Of a stretch of 64,000 nucleotides of DNA, positions 1-10,615 are shown one piece after another. The DNA is from Gluconobacter wancherniae NBRC 103581 (GTDB lineage: Bacteria; Pseudomonadota; Alphaproteobacteria; Acetobacterales; Acetobacteraceae), in contig NZ_BJUZ01000001.1 in NCBI RefSeq assembly GCF_007988885.1, positions 1,426,001-1,490,000 of the forward strand. Direction: 5' to 3'. The stretch's first letter is position 1. Every line of letters begins with the position of its first letter. The notes under the pieces are model-generated. The model was given only the letters and a program-made list of their open reading frames with translations, was not told where the DNA came from and did no database searches. The position numbers were made by a program, and so were the translations under genes.

Positions 1-1
1 C

Positions 2-1048
2 GGCGCGTCCCGCAACATGTTCATTTTCAAACAGGTTTTCTTTCTGGCACTTGCCGGGGTGATCGTGCTTGCCACGTCATACCTGTCGCGGTCTGGCATC
101 AGAAAACTGGCCCTCATCGGTGGAATTCTTGCCCTTGGGGCAACATTCATGACGCTTGTGCATGGGATTGAAATCAAGGGCGCAAGGCGATGGATCGCTT
201 TGCCTATGATGTCCGTGCAGCCATCTGAATTTCTAAAACCGTGCTTTGCGGTGATTACAGGCTGGCTTCTCTCTGCAAGACGCACGAAAGTCCTGCCGGG
301 TAACATCGCTTTCCCGGGGCTTCTTCTGGCGTTTGGTGCATTCGCGCTCATTCTGGCCCTCCTGAAGTCACAGCCCGATATCGGAATGCTTTCCGTCATC
401 ACTATGGTTTTCATGACCCAGCTTTTCGTGGATGGCCTGAAGCTGTATTTCGTTGGCCTTGGCGTCGCGATCATGGCTGGCGCATTCGCAATGGCTTACG
501 TTGTTTTCCCACACGTCCAGTCCCGTGTTCAACGCTTCCTTCATCCGGATGTTGGCGATCACTATCAGATTGATACGGCGCTCCGTGCCTTTGGAAATGG
601 TGGTCTGTTAGGCAGAGGGCCCGGCGAAGGCCGCGTGAAAGACCTGCTGCCAGATGCACATGCGGACTTTGTCTTTGCCGTCGCAGGTGAGGAATATGGT
701 CTGCTTCTGTGCTGCGGGATCATTATGATTTTCGCCCTGATCGTCCTGCGGACGCTCCTGAAGCTGACACGTGAAGACGACCCCTTCGTGATCGTCTCGA
801 CAGCAGGCCTCATTACGGGCTTTGGGCTTCAGGCCTTCGTCAATATGGGGTCGACATTACATCTGATCCCCACGAAGGGCATGACGCTCCCTTTCATTTC
901 CTATGGCGGCAGTTCTGCCATTTCTGTGGCACTGACAATTGGCATGGTCCTCGCACTCACGCGCCATCAGGTCGGCAGAAGCGATATCGGTCGCTATCGC
1001 GACGTGTCTTACAACGACCAATCAGTCCTCGAAAGAAACGCACAATGA
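2..1048 (+). CDS. ftsW: FtsW, septal peptidoglycan polymerase (5' end cut by window)
   Basis: SEDS-family membrane glycosyltransferase that polymerises lipid II at the division septum. The reading frame is open from base 2, so the true start lies upstream; about 348 residues are visible. Family marks seen: QPDIGML near the middle, the GLLGRGPGEGRVKDLLPDAHADF region followed by the AGEEYG segment, and the C-terminal IPTKGMTLPFISYGGSS signature. Several hydrophobic helices are evident. Its TGA overlaps the murG start (ATGA), which indicates translational coupling within the dcw cluster. The septal rather than the elongation (RodA) paralogue is inferred from the dcw context. Confidence 0.96.
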   Translation, partial: GASRNMFIFKQVFFLALAGVIVLATSYLSRSGIRKLALIGGILALGATFMTLVHGIEIKGARRWIALPMMSVQPSEFLKPCFAVITGWLLSARRTKVLPGNIAFPGLLLAFGAFALILALLKSQPDIGMLSVITMVFMTQLFVDGLKLYFVGLGVAIMAGAFAMAYVVFPHVQSRVQRFLHPDVGDHYQIDTALRAFGNGGLLGRGPGEGRVKDLLPDAHADFVFAVAGEEYGLLLCCGIIMIFALIVLRTLLKLTREDDPFVIVSTAGLITGFGLQAFVNMGSTLHLIPTKGMTLPFISYGGSSAISVALTIGMVLALTRHQVGRSDIGRYRDVSYNDQSVLERNAQ

Positions 1049-2142
1049 GTCGCCCGATCGTTATTGCTGCCGGTGGAACGGGTGGTCATTTCTTTCCCGC
1101 AGAAGCCGTCGCAGGCATTCTCGCAGAGCGTGGCTATAATCTGGTTCTCATGACGGATGCCCGCCACGGTCGCCGCGAAAATGGTGTGTTCCAGGATCGC
1201 CCCCAATATGTGCTGGATGGTGCAGGCGTTGCAGGCAAAGGTGTTGCAGGCAAAATTCGTGGTATCACCGCGCTTCTCAAAGGCGTGATCGCAGCGCGCA
1301 GAATTCTGTCTACGCTGGATGCTTCGGCAGTTGTTGGCTTCGGTGGCTACCCATCCGTTCCCCCGCTACTTGCTGCCAGATTTCTTCCAAAATCCTCTCG
1401 TCCTGCGATCGTCATTCACGAAGGCAATGCGGTCCTCGGGCAGGCCAACGCTCTGCTTTCCCGTTTTGCGACAGCAATCGCGACGTCCTATGCCACCGTT
1501 GCCCGATTGCCCAAAGATGCAAGAACAACGCTCACGGGCATGCCCGTACGTTCAGGGATTGAGGCGCTCGCAAACCATTCCTACGAGCCTCCGACAGAAA
1601 CCATTCGCGTTCTTGTATGGGGAGGGTCTCTGGGAGCGCGGGTTTTTTCAGATATCGTTCCCAAAGCTATGGCTGCTCTTCCTGCAGGCTTTCGTACGCG
1701 CCTCGAAGTCACACAGCAGGTCCGTGATGAAGATGCCCCCCGGGTCAGGGAGATTTACACAGAAGCCGGTATCACGATTAATGCCGCGCCCTTTTTCAAC
1801 GATGTTCCCGACCGCCTGAAAAATGCCCATCTGGTGATCGGTCGGGCTGGAGGGTCGTCAGTGGCGGAAATCGCGATGGCAGGTCTCCCATCAGTGCTGG
1901 TTCCACTGCCGATTGCGGCCTCGGATGAACAGGGCGCAAACGGACAGGACCTTCAGGAAGCCGGTGCTGCCTGGATGATCCGCCAGCCGGATTTCACACC
2001 CGAAGCCCTGACCACCCTACTGACTGATCTTTTCGGCCATCCTGAACGCCTTAAATCTGCGGCAAATGCCGCACGAGGCTTCAGTCGTCCCAATGCTGCC
2101 GCAAAACTGGCGGATCTGATTGAATCCGTTCTCAGATCCTGA
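1045..2142 (+). CDS. murG: MurG, UDP-GlcNAc:undecaprenyl-PP-MurNAc-pentapeptide GlcNAc transferase
   Basis: GT28 enzyme that adds GlcNAc to lipid I to make lipid II on the cytoplasmic face of the inner membrane. The N-terminal [10 protein letters not shown] loop, the mid-protein [10 protein letters not shown] loop and the C-terminal donor-binding stretch [20 protein letters not shown] followed by DEQGANGQ are all present. At 365 residues it is of normal length. The start overlaps the ftsW stop by four bases. It supplies the lipid II that the upstream FtsW polymerises. Confidence 0.97.
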   Translation: MSRPIVIAAGGTGGHFFPAEAVAGILAERGYNLVLMTDARHGRRENGVFQDRPQYVLDGAGVAGKGVAGKIRGITALLKGVIAARRILSTLDASAVVGFGGYPSVPPLLAARFLPKSSRPAIVIHEGNAVLGQANALLSRFATAIATSYATVARLPKDARTTLTGMPVRSGIEALANHSYEPPTETIRVLVWGGSLGARVFSDIVPKAMAALPAGFRTRLEVTQQVRDEDAPRVREIYTEAGITINAAPFFNDVPDRLKNAHLVIGRAGGSSVAEIAMAGLPSVLVPLPIAASDEQGANGQDLQEAGAAWMIRQPDFTPEALTTLLTDLFGHPERLKSAANAARGFSRPNAAAKLADLIESVLRS

Positions 2143-2188
2143 TCAGTCATTGTCTCTATCAATCGCCCATCGCGAGAGTTTTTTATCC

Positions 2189-3625
2189 ATGCGTGCCCTA
2201 CCCCTGAACATTGGAACAATTCATTTCGTCGGGATCGGCGGCATCGGCATGTCCGGTATCGCCGAAGTCCTGCATATGCTGGGCTACAAGGTCCAGGGGT
2301 CCGATATTGCCGAAAGTTCGAATGTCCAGCGCCTGAGACAGGCTGGCATCGAAATCCATATCGGCCATGACGCATCCAATCTCGGACATGCTCAGGTTGT
2401 CGTAACGTCAACAGCAGTCAAAAAGGACAATCCGGAAGTCGTTGCTGCGCGTGCAAAACTCATTCCAGTAGTTCGCCGCGCCGAAATGCTGGCAGAACTG
2501 ATGCGCCTGCGGTGGTCGGTCGCTATTGGTGGCACACATGGCAAAACCACCACGACGAGCCTTGTGGCATGCGTTCTGGAGCAGGCCCGCCTGGACCCGA
2601 CCGTCATCAATGGTGGCATCATCGAGGCATACGGCACGAATACCCGTATGGGTTCCGGCGACTGGATGGTTGTGGAAGCCGATGAAAGTGACGGATCTTT
2701 CCTGCGTCTTCCGGCTGTTATTGCCGTTATTACCAACATGGACCCTGAGCATCTGGACCACTGGGGCACAGAAGAGGCCATGCAGGCGGGCTACGACCAG
2801 TTCGTCTCCAACATTCCTTTTTATGGATTTGCCGTCCTCTGCGTTGACCATCCTCAGGTCCAGCAGATGATTCCACGCCTGTCCGATCATCGCATCATCA
2901 CCTACGGCTTCAGCCCGCAGGCAGATGTTCGCGCTGAAAAAGTTGTCATGGACAAACGTGGCGCAACTTTTGAAGTCGTAGTCACAAACCGCGCCCGCAA
3001 CCGCACACGTCGGGCTGGCCCTTTCCGTCTACCCATGCTGGGGCATCATAACGTCCTCAACTCTCTGGCCGCGATTGCCGTTGCCATGGAAATGGAAATC
3101 AGTGATGCAACGATTGCCGATGGTCTGGCGTCCTTCAAGGGCGTAAAACGCCGCTTTACACGGACCGGTGAATATAACGGCATTTCAATCATTGATGACT
3201 ATGGCCATCATCCCGTTGAAATTGCAGCAGTTCTGAAAGCAGCACGACAGGCCGGAGCTCAGAATGTCATTGCAGTCGTTCAGCCACATCGCTATTCGCG
3301 CCTGAAAGCGCTGTTCAACGATTTCTGCACATGCATGAACGACGCTGGCACAGTTATCGTAGCGGATGTTTATGCAGCGGGCGAAACTCCGATCGAAGGT
3401 GCGGACCGTGACGCACTCGTTGAAGGTCTGCGTGATCGCGGACATCGATCAGTCGTTCCCCTCCCAGAGCCTGGCCATCTGCCCGAAATGATCAGCGCGA
3501 TTGCCAAGCCGGGCGATTATGTCGTCTGCCTTGGTGCAGGCACCATTACGCAATGGGCTCAGGCCCTTCCGGAGCAGCTTGTTGCACTCAATGCGAAGTC
3601 TTCTGCCAGCGAGAAGGCTGTATGA
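2189..3625 (+). CDS. murC: MurC, UDP-N-acetylmuramate:L-alanine ligase
   Basis: Cytoplasmic Mur ligase adding L-Ala to UDP-MurNAc. The start chosen is the ATG at 2189 (478 residues), because homology begins only with the UDP-binding [12 protein letters not shown] segment and the frame upstream overlaps murG with unrelated residues. The ATP-binding P-loop [11 protein letters not shown], the EADESDGSF motif and the [10 protein letters not shown] motif of the C-terminal domain are seen. The shine-dalgarno in front of 2189 is weak. The stop codon overlaps the murB start. Confidence 0.96.
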   Translation: MRALPLNIGTIHFVGIGGIGMSGIAEVLHMLGYKVQGSDIAESSNVQRLRQAGIEIHIGHDASNLGHAQVVVTSTAVKKDNPEVVAARAKLIPVVRRAEMLAELMRLRWSVAIGGTHGKTTTTSLVACVLEQARLDPTVINGGIIEAYGTNTRMGSGDWMVVEADESDGSFLRLPAVIAVITNMDPEHLDHWGTEEAMQAGYDQFVSNIPFYGFAVLCVDHPQVQQMIPRLSDHRIITYGFSPQADVRAEKVVMDKRGATFEVVVTNRARNRTRRAGPFRLPMLGHHNVLNSLAAIAVAMEMEISDATIADGLASFKGVKRRFTRTGEYNGISIIDDYGHHPVEIAAVLKAARQAGAQNVIAVVQPHRYSRLKALFNDFCTCMNDAGTVIVADVYAAGETPIEGADRDALVEGLRDRGHRSVVPLPEPGHLPEMISAIAKPGDYVVCLGAGTITQWAQALPEQLVALNAKSSASEKAV

Positions 3626-4536
3626 CTTCACAGGTTCCAATTACGGGCCTTCGGGGACGTCTCACTCCCAATGCCCCCCTTGGACCGAGAGCATGGTTCC
3701 GGACCGGTGGCCCGGCAGACTGGCTCTTTGTCCCGGAAGACCTCGACGATCTCGCACATGCACTGCGTGAAAAGCCTCAGGATCTTCCCCTAACAGTTCT
3801 CGGCGCATGCTCGAACGTCATTATCCGTGATGGCGGGATAGCCGGTCTGGTTGTGCGCCTTGCTCGTGGGTTCACGGAAATTACCGTCGAAAACGATGGC
3901 ATTATCGCTGGGGCCGCGGCGCTGGATATTACAGTTGCCGAGCATGCGGCGGCTTCCGGTCTGGCTGGACTGGAGTTTCTTGCGGGCATTCCCGGTTCGA
4001 TCGGCGGCGCGATCCGGATGAATGCGGGCGCCTATGGTTCTGATATCAACGCCGTTCTCGACTGGGCTGAAATTCTGACGAAGGACGGCGTATTAAAGCG
4101 ACTCTCCTGTGAAGAACTGCATTTTTCCTATCGCCACTCAGAACTGCCCGCAGATTCGATTGTTGTACGGGTCCGCTTGAGAGCAACAAAGGACACGGCA
4201 GATGCCGTAAGAGCCCGCATTGTTGAGATCCGGGCTTCTCGAGAGGCCTCCCAACCCGTGAGGGCTCGCACAGGCGGATCGACATTTCGCAACCCGGAAG
4301 GTCACAGCGCATGGGCGCTGATTGACGACGCCGGATGCAGGGGCCTTAAACTCGGTGACGCACAAGTCAGCGAGAAACATTGTAATTTTCTGCTGAACCT
4401 GGGGGCAGCCCGCAGCCGGGATCTTGAACAACTCGGTGAGACAGTGCGCCAGAAGGTTCTCGCCAAGGCAGGCATTGAGCTTCACTGGGAAATCCGCCGG
4501 ATCGGGCGCGAAGAAAATGGACAGGAGACGGTATGA
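3622..4536 (+). CDS. murB: MurB, UDP-N-acetylenolpyruvoylglucosamine reductase
   Basis: FAD-dependent reductase giving UDP-MurNAc. The ATG at 3622 overlaps the murC TGA and follows a GAGAAGG ribosome site, giving 304 residues; a longer frame from 3553 would run through murC. Seen: [11 protein letters not shown] at the N terminus, the FAD-binding [18 protein letters not shown], the [11 protein letters not shown] segment with the catalytic serine, and a C-terminal glutamate in [10 protein letters not shown]. Short type I-like MurB fits the length. Confidence 0.96.
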   Translation: MTSQVPITGLRGRLTPNAPLGPRAWFRTGGPADWLFVPEDLDDLAHALREKPQDLPLTVLGACSNVIIRDGGIAGLVVRLARGFTEITVENDGIIAGAAALDITVAEHAAASGLAGLEFLAGIPGSIGGAIRMNAGAYGSDINAVLDWAEILTKDGVLKRLSCEELHFSYRHSELPADSIVVRVRLRATKDTADAVRARIVEIRASREASQPVRARTGGSTFRNPEGHSAWALIDDAGCRGLKLGDAQVSEKHCNFLLNLGAARSRDLEQLGETVRQKVLAKAGIELHWEIRRIGREENGQETV

Positions 4537-5444
4537 AGGTCGCAGTTCTCTACGGCGGTATCTCCAGCGAGCGCCCCGTCAGCCTGAGCAGTGGTAACGC
4601 GATCATCAGCGCACTCATGGAAGCGGGGCATGACGTGACACCAGTGGATGTTGGCGCTGATATTGCGACCACGATCAGCGCACTTCGTCAGGCTGCACCA
4701 GATGTCGTTTTCAACGCACTTCATGGACCCATGGGTGAAGATGGCGCTATTCAGGGCGTGTTGGAATGGCTGAAATTGCCATACACACACTCTGGAATAC
4801 GCGCCTCAGCCGTAGCGATGGACAAGGGTGCGACACGCACTCTGCTGGCAGCGGCGGGATTGCCGATTGCCAACGGGCGCGTAATCGCCGTGAGCGAACT
4901 CTTTCACGCTGATCCGCTGCCCGCACCATATGTTATCAAGCCGATTGCCGAGGGATCTTCGGTGGGCGTCGAAATTATCCGCCCGGCAGACAATCGCCGA
5001 GCCGAAATCGCACAAACATGGCGCTTTGGTGACGAGGCTCTTGTTGAGAGCTTCATTCCCGGACGGGAGCTGACAACCGCGGTACTCGGCGACCGTTCGC
5101 TCGCCGTAACGGATATTCTGCCCGCGGACACCACAAAATTTTATGATTTTGATGCAAAATATTCGGTAGGGGGATCACGCCACGTCATTCCTGCCGAATT
5201 ACCAGACGCTGTTACCCAAAGAGCCCTCGATCTGGCCCTCAAGGCACATCGGGCGCTGGACTGTAAGGGCGCGAGCCGTACCGATTTTCGTTATGACGAC
5301 GAGACTGATCAACTGATCATCCTTGAAGTAAACACACAACCCGGAATGACGCCTACTTCTCTTCTTCCCGAACAGGCCGCCTATTGCGGAATTTCATATC
5401 CGGAACTCTGTGACTGGCTCGTACGGGACGCTTTGACACACTGA
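4533..5444 (+). CDS. ddl: D-alanine:D-alanine ligase
   Basis: ATP-grasp ligase making D-Ala-D-Ala for the muropeptide stem. The 303 residues include the HGPMGEDGAIQG N-terminal motif, the ATP-binding VIKPIAEGSSVGVEI stretch and the metal/product site ILEVNTQPGMTPTSLLPEQ. It overlaps murB by four bases (ATGA) and ftsQ by one base (TGATG), as in many alphaproteobacterial dcw clusters. I cannot tell DdlA from DdlB by sequence alone; position fits ddlB. Confidence 0.96.
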   Translation: MKVAVLYGGISSERPVSLSSGNAIISALMEAGHDVTPVDVGADIATTISALRQAAPDVVFNALHGPMGEDGAIQGVLEWLKLPYTHSGIRASAVAMDKGATRTLLAAAGLPIANGRVIAVSELFHADPLPAPYVIKPIAEGSSVGVEIIRPADNRRAEIAQTWRFGDEALVESFIPGRELTTAVLGDRSLAVTDILPADTTKFYDFDAKYSVGGSRHVIPAELPDAVTQRALDLALKAHRALDCKGASRTDFRYDDETDQLIILEVNTQPGMTPTSLLPEQAAYCGISYPELCDWLVRDALTH

Positions 5445-6364
5445 TGCGACACGATCCCCGCTTCGACGGCTCTGACCCAAGGCGTAATACACCGCCCTAC
5501 GGTTCTGGCAGGCCGGACCTTCCACCCCAGTTCGGGGACCGTCCATCACGGATGCGTCTTTTCTGGCGACGACAGAAGAGGCTTGTTCGCCCGGCTATCG
5601 TGACATTGGGCGTTCTGGGAATTCTGGCAGTCGGCGGGCGTTTTTTCTATGATGCTGCTTCGGAAAAGCGCTTTGCCCCCCTGCGGGCCAAGCTCGTTCA
5701 GATGCAGCCACTCCAGATCCGCCACGTCATTATCAATGGGCGTGGCCTGACAACCGAAACCGAAATCAATGAGGCTCTCGGAACAGGCATTGGGCATCCG
5801 ATTTTCGGTTTTTCCGTTGAGGCCGCTCGCACTCGGATTGATGCCCTGCCATTCGTGGACCACGCAACTGTTGAACGTCATATGCCGGATACGGTCGTGA
5901 TCAACATCACGGAACGTACCCCGATCGCCGTATGGCAGGATCACGGACATTTCTCGCTCATCAATCGTGCGGGCGAGGAAGTCCCGGATCAGGGCCTGAC
6001 GGGCAAAAATGCAGAAGCTTTCCTGCGCCTGCCACTGGTGGTGGGAGATGGCGCGAATTCTGCCGCGGCCTTCATGATCGACGCTCTCTCCGCCCAGCCT
6101 GTCGTCAAATCACAGGTGACAGCACTGATACGAGTGGGGAGCCGCCGTTGGGACATGACATTGCGTGATGGCACGACAATTCTGTTGCCTGAGGGCGCAG
6201 AAGCAGCTGCACTTGCCCGGTTGGCACAATATGAAGGCAGTATGCGTCTGTTAGAACGCCCGGTGCCTTCAATTGATCTGCGCCTTCCTGACCGGATGGT
6301 GATTCATCAAGCTCCACCACCTCCTCCATCGCCCCCCACTCCGGACGCTCAGAAACAGCCATGA
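5444..6364 (+). CDS. ftsQ: FtsQ, divisome bitopic membrane protein
   Basis: Single-pass inner-membrane protein linking cytoplasmic and periplasmic divisome parts. A basic, proline-rich cytoplasmic tail of about 45 residues is followed by one hydrophobic segment around residues 47-66 and a POTRA-like start (LQIRHVIINGRGLTTETEI). A periplasmic domain of about 200 residues ends in a proline-rich tail. 306 residues is normal. It overlaps ddl by one base and ftsA by four. Confidence 0.93.
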   Translation: MRHDPRFDGSDPRRNTPPYGSGRPDLPPQFGDRPSRMRLFWRRQKRLVRPAIVTLGVLGILAVGGRFFYDAASEKRFAPLRAKLVQMQPLQIRHVIINGRGLTTETEINEALGTGIGHPIFGFSVEAARTRIDALPFVDHATVERHMPDTVVINITERTPIAVWQDHGHFSLINRAGEEVPDQGLTGKNAEAFLRLPLVVGDGANSAAAFMIDALSAQPVVKSQVTALIRVGSRRWDMTLRDGTTILLPEGAEAAALARLAQYEGSMRLLERPVPSIDLRLPDRMVIHQAPPPPPSPPTPDAQKQP

Positions 6365-7764
6365 ACGATCTTACAACGCCATTGTCCGATCTTCCGGCTT
6401 TTCGCCGCCGCCGTGGCTTGAGAGGGCGATCACTGATCCCTGTGGGTGGAGAACGCGAAGCCGGAAGTGGACGCGATCCAAGGGATATTCTGCCCCTGCC
6501 ACCGCCGGATGAGCCCCGCTCTACCCGGACATGGAAACCAGGAGTTTTTGGCGCGCTGGATATCGGCTCCACCAAAATGACCTGCCTGATCGGGCGCGGG
6601 GAGCCAGACGGTTCACTCCGTGTTCTGGGATATGGCTGGAGGCGGTCACGTGGCATCCGTTCCGGGTCAATCGTCGACATTCGTGAAGCCGAAGCTGCAA
6701 TCCGGGCTACTGTCGGGCAGGCTGAAGAAGCCGCTGAGCGCCGTATGGATTCACTGGTCGTGAACCTTTCATGCGGACATCCGCAGAGCCGCCTCATTGA
6801 CGCACGCATGCAGATTGGAGGCCGGGAAGTCACTGATGGCGACGTGCGACGCCTTATGAATGAGGGACAGGCTCGCGCGTGGTCCGAAGGTCGGGAAGTC
6901 ATGCACACGCTGCCCGTGGGTTTTGCCGTGGATAATGTGCCTGGTGTGGTCGATCCCCGGGGGCACCAGTGTGATCAACTGGCCGCGAAGCTTCATGTCA
7001 TCGACATGAATGCAAGTTCTCTCAGAACGCTTGATGCCGTCATGCATCATGCCGAGCTGAAAATGGGTGGACTGGTCTCAAGCCCGCTCGCATCGGGCCT
7101 GGCAGTCCTTGATGAAGACGAACGCGAGCTCGGTGCAACTGTTGTGGAAATGGGTGGCGGGACGACGTCGCTTGCAGTGTTCTGCGAGGGAAAGCTGCTT
7201 CATACTGCGCAGTTGCCGGTTGGTGGCCTGCATGTCACGCGTGACCTCGCAGGTGTGCTTTCCACTTCCATCGAAACGGCCGAGCGCATCAAAACGATGC
7301 ACGGTGCGGCACAGATGGCATCAGACGACGAGCGCGAAATGCTTTCTGTCCCGTTGATCGGCGAAGGCAGTCATCAACTTTGCAGGATCCCACGCTCACG
7401 CGTCATTTCCATTATCGAGCCGCGTATCGAAGAAACACTTGAGATGGTGCGCCACGCGCTGGATACAGCGGGCCTTGGACGACTGGCGAATGGTCGCGTC
7501 GTCCTGACAGGAGGCGCATCCTTGCTGGATGGTGTTGGACCGCTGGCCGCGCGCATTCTCGGGAGGCAGATCCGTATGGGCAAGCCACTCGACATCATTG
7601 GCCTGCCGGAAAGCGCTTCTGCATCAGCGGGTTTCTCGACCTCCGCCGGCCTTCTGGCATGGGCCGCAGGTGCAGATCGCGATTACGGTGATATTGACGC
7701 TTCTGACACACGCCCCAACAGTTTTCTGAAACGTATCGTGGGCTTCATACGTAATAACGTGTAA
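6361..7764 (+). CDS. ftsA: FtsA, actin-like membrane anchor of the Z ring
   Basis: Actin-fold ATPase that tethers FtsZ to the membrane. Phosphate-binding loops GALDIGSTKMTCLIGRG and VVEMGGGTTSLAVF and the adenosine motif VVLTGGASLLDGV are visible. The 467 residues include an N-terminal extension of about 60 residues, proline/arginine-rich, before the actin core; such extensions occur in alphaproteobacteria. The C-terminal end FLKRIVGFIRNNV is a plausible amphipathic membrane-targeting helix. It overlaps ftsQ by four bases; a 55-base gap separates it from ftsZ. Confidence 0.95.
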   Translation: MNDLTTPLSDLPAFRRRRGLRGRSLIPVGGEREAGSGRDPRDILPLPPPDEPRSTRTWKPGVFGALDIGSTKMTCLIGRGEPDGSLRVLGYGWRRSRGIRSGSIVDIREAEAAIRATVGQAEEAAERRMDSLVVNLSCGHPQSRLIDARMQIGGREVTDGDVRRLMNEGQARAWSEGREVMHTLPVGFAVDNVPGVVDPRGHQCDQLAAKLHVIDMNASSLRTLDAVMHHAELKMGGLVSSPLASGLAVLDEDERELGATVVEMGGGTTSLAVFCEGKLLHTAQLPVGGLHVTRDLAGVLSTSIETAERIKTMHGAAQMASDDEREMLSVPLIGEGSHQLCRIPRSRVISIIEPRIEETLEMVRHALDTAGLGRLANGRVVLTGGASLLDGVGPLAARILGRQIRMGKPLDIIGLPESASASAGFSTSAGLLAWAAGADRDYGDIDASDTRPNSFLKRIVGFIRNNV

Positions 7765-7819
7765 GCTACACAGTTACCAATGCTTCTTTTTTCGCCTTGC
7801 AGCAGTCCGGACCTGATAA

Positions 7820-9367
7820 ATGACGCTGAACCTTACCCCCACTCCCAGCTCTCACGTTGAACTGACACCGCGAATTACGGTCATCGGTGTTGGAGGGGGT
7901 GGCACAAACGCGGTCAACAACATGATCGCAGCCGAACTCAAAGGGGTAGAGTTCGTCGTCGCCAATACCGATGCCCAGCAGCTCGCATATTCGCGCGCCG
8001 AACGTCGAATCCAGCTTGGCCCCCACCTCACCCGCGGACTGGGTGCTGGCGCCAAACCGGAAATCGGGCGTGAGGCAGCAGAAGAAGCTGCAGAGGAAAT
8101 TGGTCGCCATCTTGAAGGTGCCAACCTTGTTTTCATCACGGCTGGCATGGGCGGTGGTACAGGCACCGGAGCAGCACCAGTCATCGCGCGCATGGCAAGA
8201 GAACGCGGTGTTCTTACTGTTGGTGTGGTCTCGAAGCCTTTTCAGTTTGAAGGTCGGCGGCGATCTGCTGCGGCCGAAAATGGTATCGCTGAACTGCAAA
8301 AATATGTAGATACGCTGATCGTCATCCCCAACCAGAACCTGTTCAACACGGCAAACCAGCAGACAACGTTCAAAGAAGCCTTCAAAATGGCTGACGACGT
8401 TCTGCGGACCGGTGTTGGCGGCATTACCGACCTGATGGTCTCCCCCGGCCTCATTAATCTCGACTTTGCGGACGTGAAAGCCGTGATGGAAGAGATGGGC
8501 AAGGCTATGATGGGCACCGGCGAGGCCGATACGGACTCTGAGGGCGAAGAGCGCGCTATCGTTGCCGCGGAACGTGCGATTTCCAACCCTCTGCTGGAAG
8601 AGACGTCAATGGCCGGCGCGCGCGGCCTGATCATCAACATCACAGGCGGCGAAGATTTGACGCTTTACGAGGTGAACGCCGCTGCCGAACGCATTCGCGA
8701 CGAAGTATCCGAAGAAGCGAACATCATTTTTGGTGCTCTGATTGATGAAAAGCTGAATGGCAAGATCAGGGTCTCTGTTGTCGCAACGGGTATTGATTCC
8801 CAGCCGCTTGCCGCTGAGCCTGCCCCCGTCGAGCATCAGCCTGTACAGACGTCGGCAGCGCCTGCCGCTGCACCGCGCGAAAATTCGACCAGCCGTGCTG
8901 CGCCTCAGTCTTTCCAGCCAGGATCGACTTATGCAGGAGGACCTCGTCCGAATTTCCAGCTTGATCCACAACAGGTAGCTGCACAGCAGCAGCCCGTTGC
9001 AGACGCAGCAACAGCTGCTGCTGCTCCTGACGGCCCGTCTGCCCCTCCGGCACATAGCGTCCCTACTCAGGTTCAGCCGCAGGTACAGACACACGCTCCG
9101 TCGCCACGTTCGGGGCTTTTTTCCGAGCCTCCCAGAAGCCAGCCCCAGGAACAGCCTCGCAGTCTGTTTGGCCTTGTAACCGGAGCATTCCGTAGCCGCC
9201 CGCCTCAGCCCGCTGAACAGTCAGCGCAGCGTTCAGAGCCGACTGGTACGATTTATAACAACCAGAAGCCCGCCGCACCTCAAGCGATGCCGGAGCCTCG
9301 CCACGAGCAGAATGCCCCGCAAAGCGAAGAGTCTGATCTGGATATCCCAACCTTCCTGCGCCGCTAA
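7820..9367 (+). CDS. ftsZ: FtsZ, tubulin-like division GTPase
   Basis: Polymerising GTPase that forms the Z ring. The globular domain carries [14 protein letters not shown] and the tubulin signature [15 protein letters not shown]. From about residue 325 a long Gln/Pro/Ala-rich linker of about 170 residues follows, ending in the conserved peptide [10 protein letters not shown] that binds FtsA. At 515 residues it is longer than the enterobacterial protein because of this linker, which is typical of the class. A large hairpin (9380-9448) follows the stop. Confidence 0.97.
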   Translation: MTLNLTPTPSSHVELTPRITVIGVGGGGTNAVNNMIAAELKGVEFVVANTDAQQLAYSRAERRIQLGPHLTRGLGAGAKPEIGREAAEEAAEEIGRHLEGANLVFITAGMGGGTGTGAAPVIARMARERGVLTVGVVSKPFQFEGRRRSAAAENGIAELQKYVDTLIVIPNQNLFNTANQQTTFKEAFKMADDVLRTGVGGITDLMVSPGLINLDFADVKAVMEEMGKAMMGTGEADTDSEGEERAIVAAERAISNPLLEETSMAGARGLIINITGGEDLTLYEVNAAAERIRDEVSEEANIIFGALIDEKLNGKIRVSVVATGIDSQPLAAEPAPVEHQPVQTSAAPAAAPRENSTSRAAPQSFQPGSTYAGGPRPNFQLDPQQVAAQQQPVADAATAAAAPDGPSAPPAHSVPTQVQPQVQTHAPSPRSGLFSEPPRSQPQEQPRSLFGLVTGAFRSRPPQPAEQSAQRSEPTGTIYNNQKPAAPQAMPEPRHEQNAPQSEESDLDIPTFLRR

Positions 9368-9379
9368 ATCGGGAATATT

Positions 9380-9448
9380 ATTGTTGCCACATTTGCCTGA
9401 TTTCCGCCCATTTTTTAGGTGGGAATCAAGGTAATATCTGGCAACAAT
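9380..9448. other. Long inverted repeat between ftsZ and lpxC
   Basis: A perfect 10-base inverted repeat (ATTGTTGCCA at 9380-9389, TGGCAACAAT at 9439-9448) encloses a second imperfect stem (TGATTTCCGCCC at 9398-9409 with GTGGGAATCA at 9419-9428) around a T-rich loop. The RNA would fold into one long hairpin of about 69 bases on either strand. No T-run follows on the plus strand, so it is not a textbook intrinsic terminator. It may end or process the dcw transcript, or protect the ftsZ mRNA 3' end. TTGACT at 9451 just after it could be a -35 element for lpxC, but no good -10 was seen. Confidence 0.55.
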
Positions 9449-9516
9449 CCTTGACTGGAACTGTTCTACCCCCTGCGCTCTATTGCACCAGAGCAAACAT
9501 CAGGTCAGGGGATATC

Positions 9517-10548
9517 ATGCAGGGCATTATTGCGAAGGGCAGCGAACATGGTTCTGTGAAAACAGCCATGCCTCCCATACGCCGCTCTGTAACTCCCAAT
9601 AATAATTCCCCATTCCTGCCCTCCGGAGAGTTTCCCCTGCAGACCACACTGGCCAACGCCATCAGCTGCCGCGGAATAGCGCTACACAGTGGCCTTGAAG
9701 TAAATCTCACCCTAAGCCCTGCAGCAGAAAATACAGGGATCAGGTTTCAGCGCACCGACTGCACTGGCACCCTTCCGTTCCCTGCCCTGTATGACCGGAT
9801 TATAGATACCCGCCTTTCTACTGTCGTCGCGTCTCCTGAGGATCCAACAGTACGGGTGGCGACCATCGAACATCTGATGGCAGCGCTGCATGCCTTGGCT
9901 ATCGACAATGTTCTCGTGAGCGTCGATGGGCCTGAACTTCCAGTGTTGGATGGCTCTTCGGAAGCGTTCGCTTTTCTGATCAAATGCGCAGGCGTCACGA
10001 CTTTGGATGCGCCGCGCAAAATTATCGAAATTATGCGCCCGGTTCGCGTTGAATATCCTAATGGAGCCTTCGCGGAACTCTGCCCGTCACGTCAGGACCT
10101 TTCCCTGGCGGTGTCCATTGATTTTGATGCTGAGGCAATAGGCCATCAACAATATGCAATGATCCTTGATGAAAAGCATTTTCTGAACGAAATTTCGTGC
10201 TGCCGTACATTCGTCTGCAAAAAAGATATTGAAGCACTGCAGCAGATTGGTCTTGCACGCGGTGGGTCTCTCGAGAATGCAATCGTAGTTGATGGCGCTG
10301 AAATCCTCAATCCAGCAGGCCTTAAGGTCACGGATGAGTTTGTACGCCACAAGATTCTCGATGCGGTAGGAGACCTGTACTGCTCCGGGCACCGCCTGCA
10401 GGCGAAGTTTGTGGGCCACAAATCCGGACACGAAATAAACAATCAGCTTTTGCGTGCAGTTTTCGCAGATCAGGCCAACTGGCGTTTCGTTGGCACAGCA
10501 ACAATCCAACGCTCCCGTCAAGCGCGTCGCGCCCGCGTTGCAGCCTGA
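9517..10548 (+). CDS. lpxC: LpxC, UDP-3-O-acyl-N-acetylglucosamine deacetylase
   Basis: Zinc deacetylase, committed step of lipid A synthesis. The start at 9517 has AGGGG six bases upstream and gives 343 residues; an earlier in-frame start at 9451 lies in the hairpin region and has no ribosome site. The core begins near residue 45 (QTTLANAISCRGIALHSG). The zinc-binding EHLMAALHALAIDN motif and the VRHKILDAVGDLYCSGH ... GHKSGHEINN region with zinc ligands and catalytic histidine are present. The roughly 45-residue N-terminal extension is unusual; ATG 9568 is an alternative start. Confidence 0.94.
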   Translation: MQGIIAKGSEHGSVKTAMPPIRRSVTPNNNSPFLPSGEFPLQTTLANAISCRGIALHSGLEVNLTLSPAAENTGIRFQRTDCTGTLPFPALYDRIIDTRLSTVVASPEDPTVRVATIEHLMAALHALAIDNVLVSVDGPELPVLDGSSEAFAFLIKCAGVTTLDAPRKIIEIMRPVRVEYPNGAFAELCPSRQDLSLAVSIDFDAEAIGHQQYAMILDEKHFLNEISCCRTFVCKKDIEALQQIGLARGGSLENAIVVDGAEILNPAGLKVTDEFVRHKILDAVGDLYCSGHRLQAKFVGHKSGHEINNQLLRAVFADQANWRFVGTATIQRSRQARRARVAA

Positions 10549-10615
10549 CATAACAGCAGGCCTTTCGTCCGGGCGGTCTCATGATATAAGACACACGTCC
10601 ACGGGAAGAGCAGGT

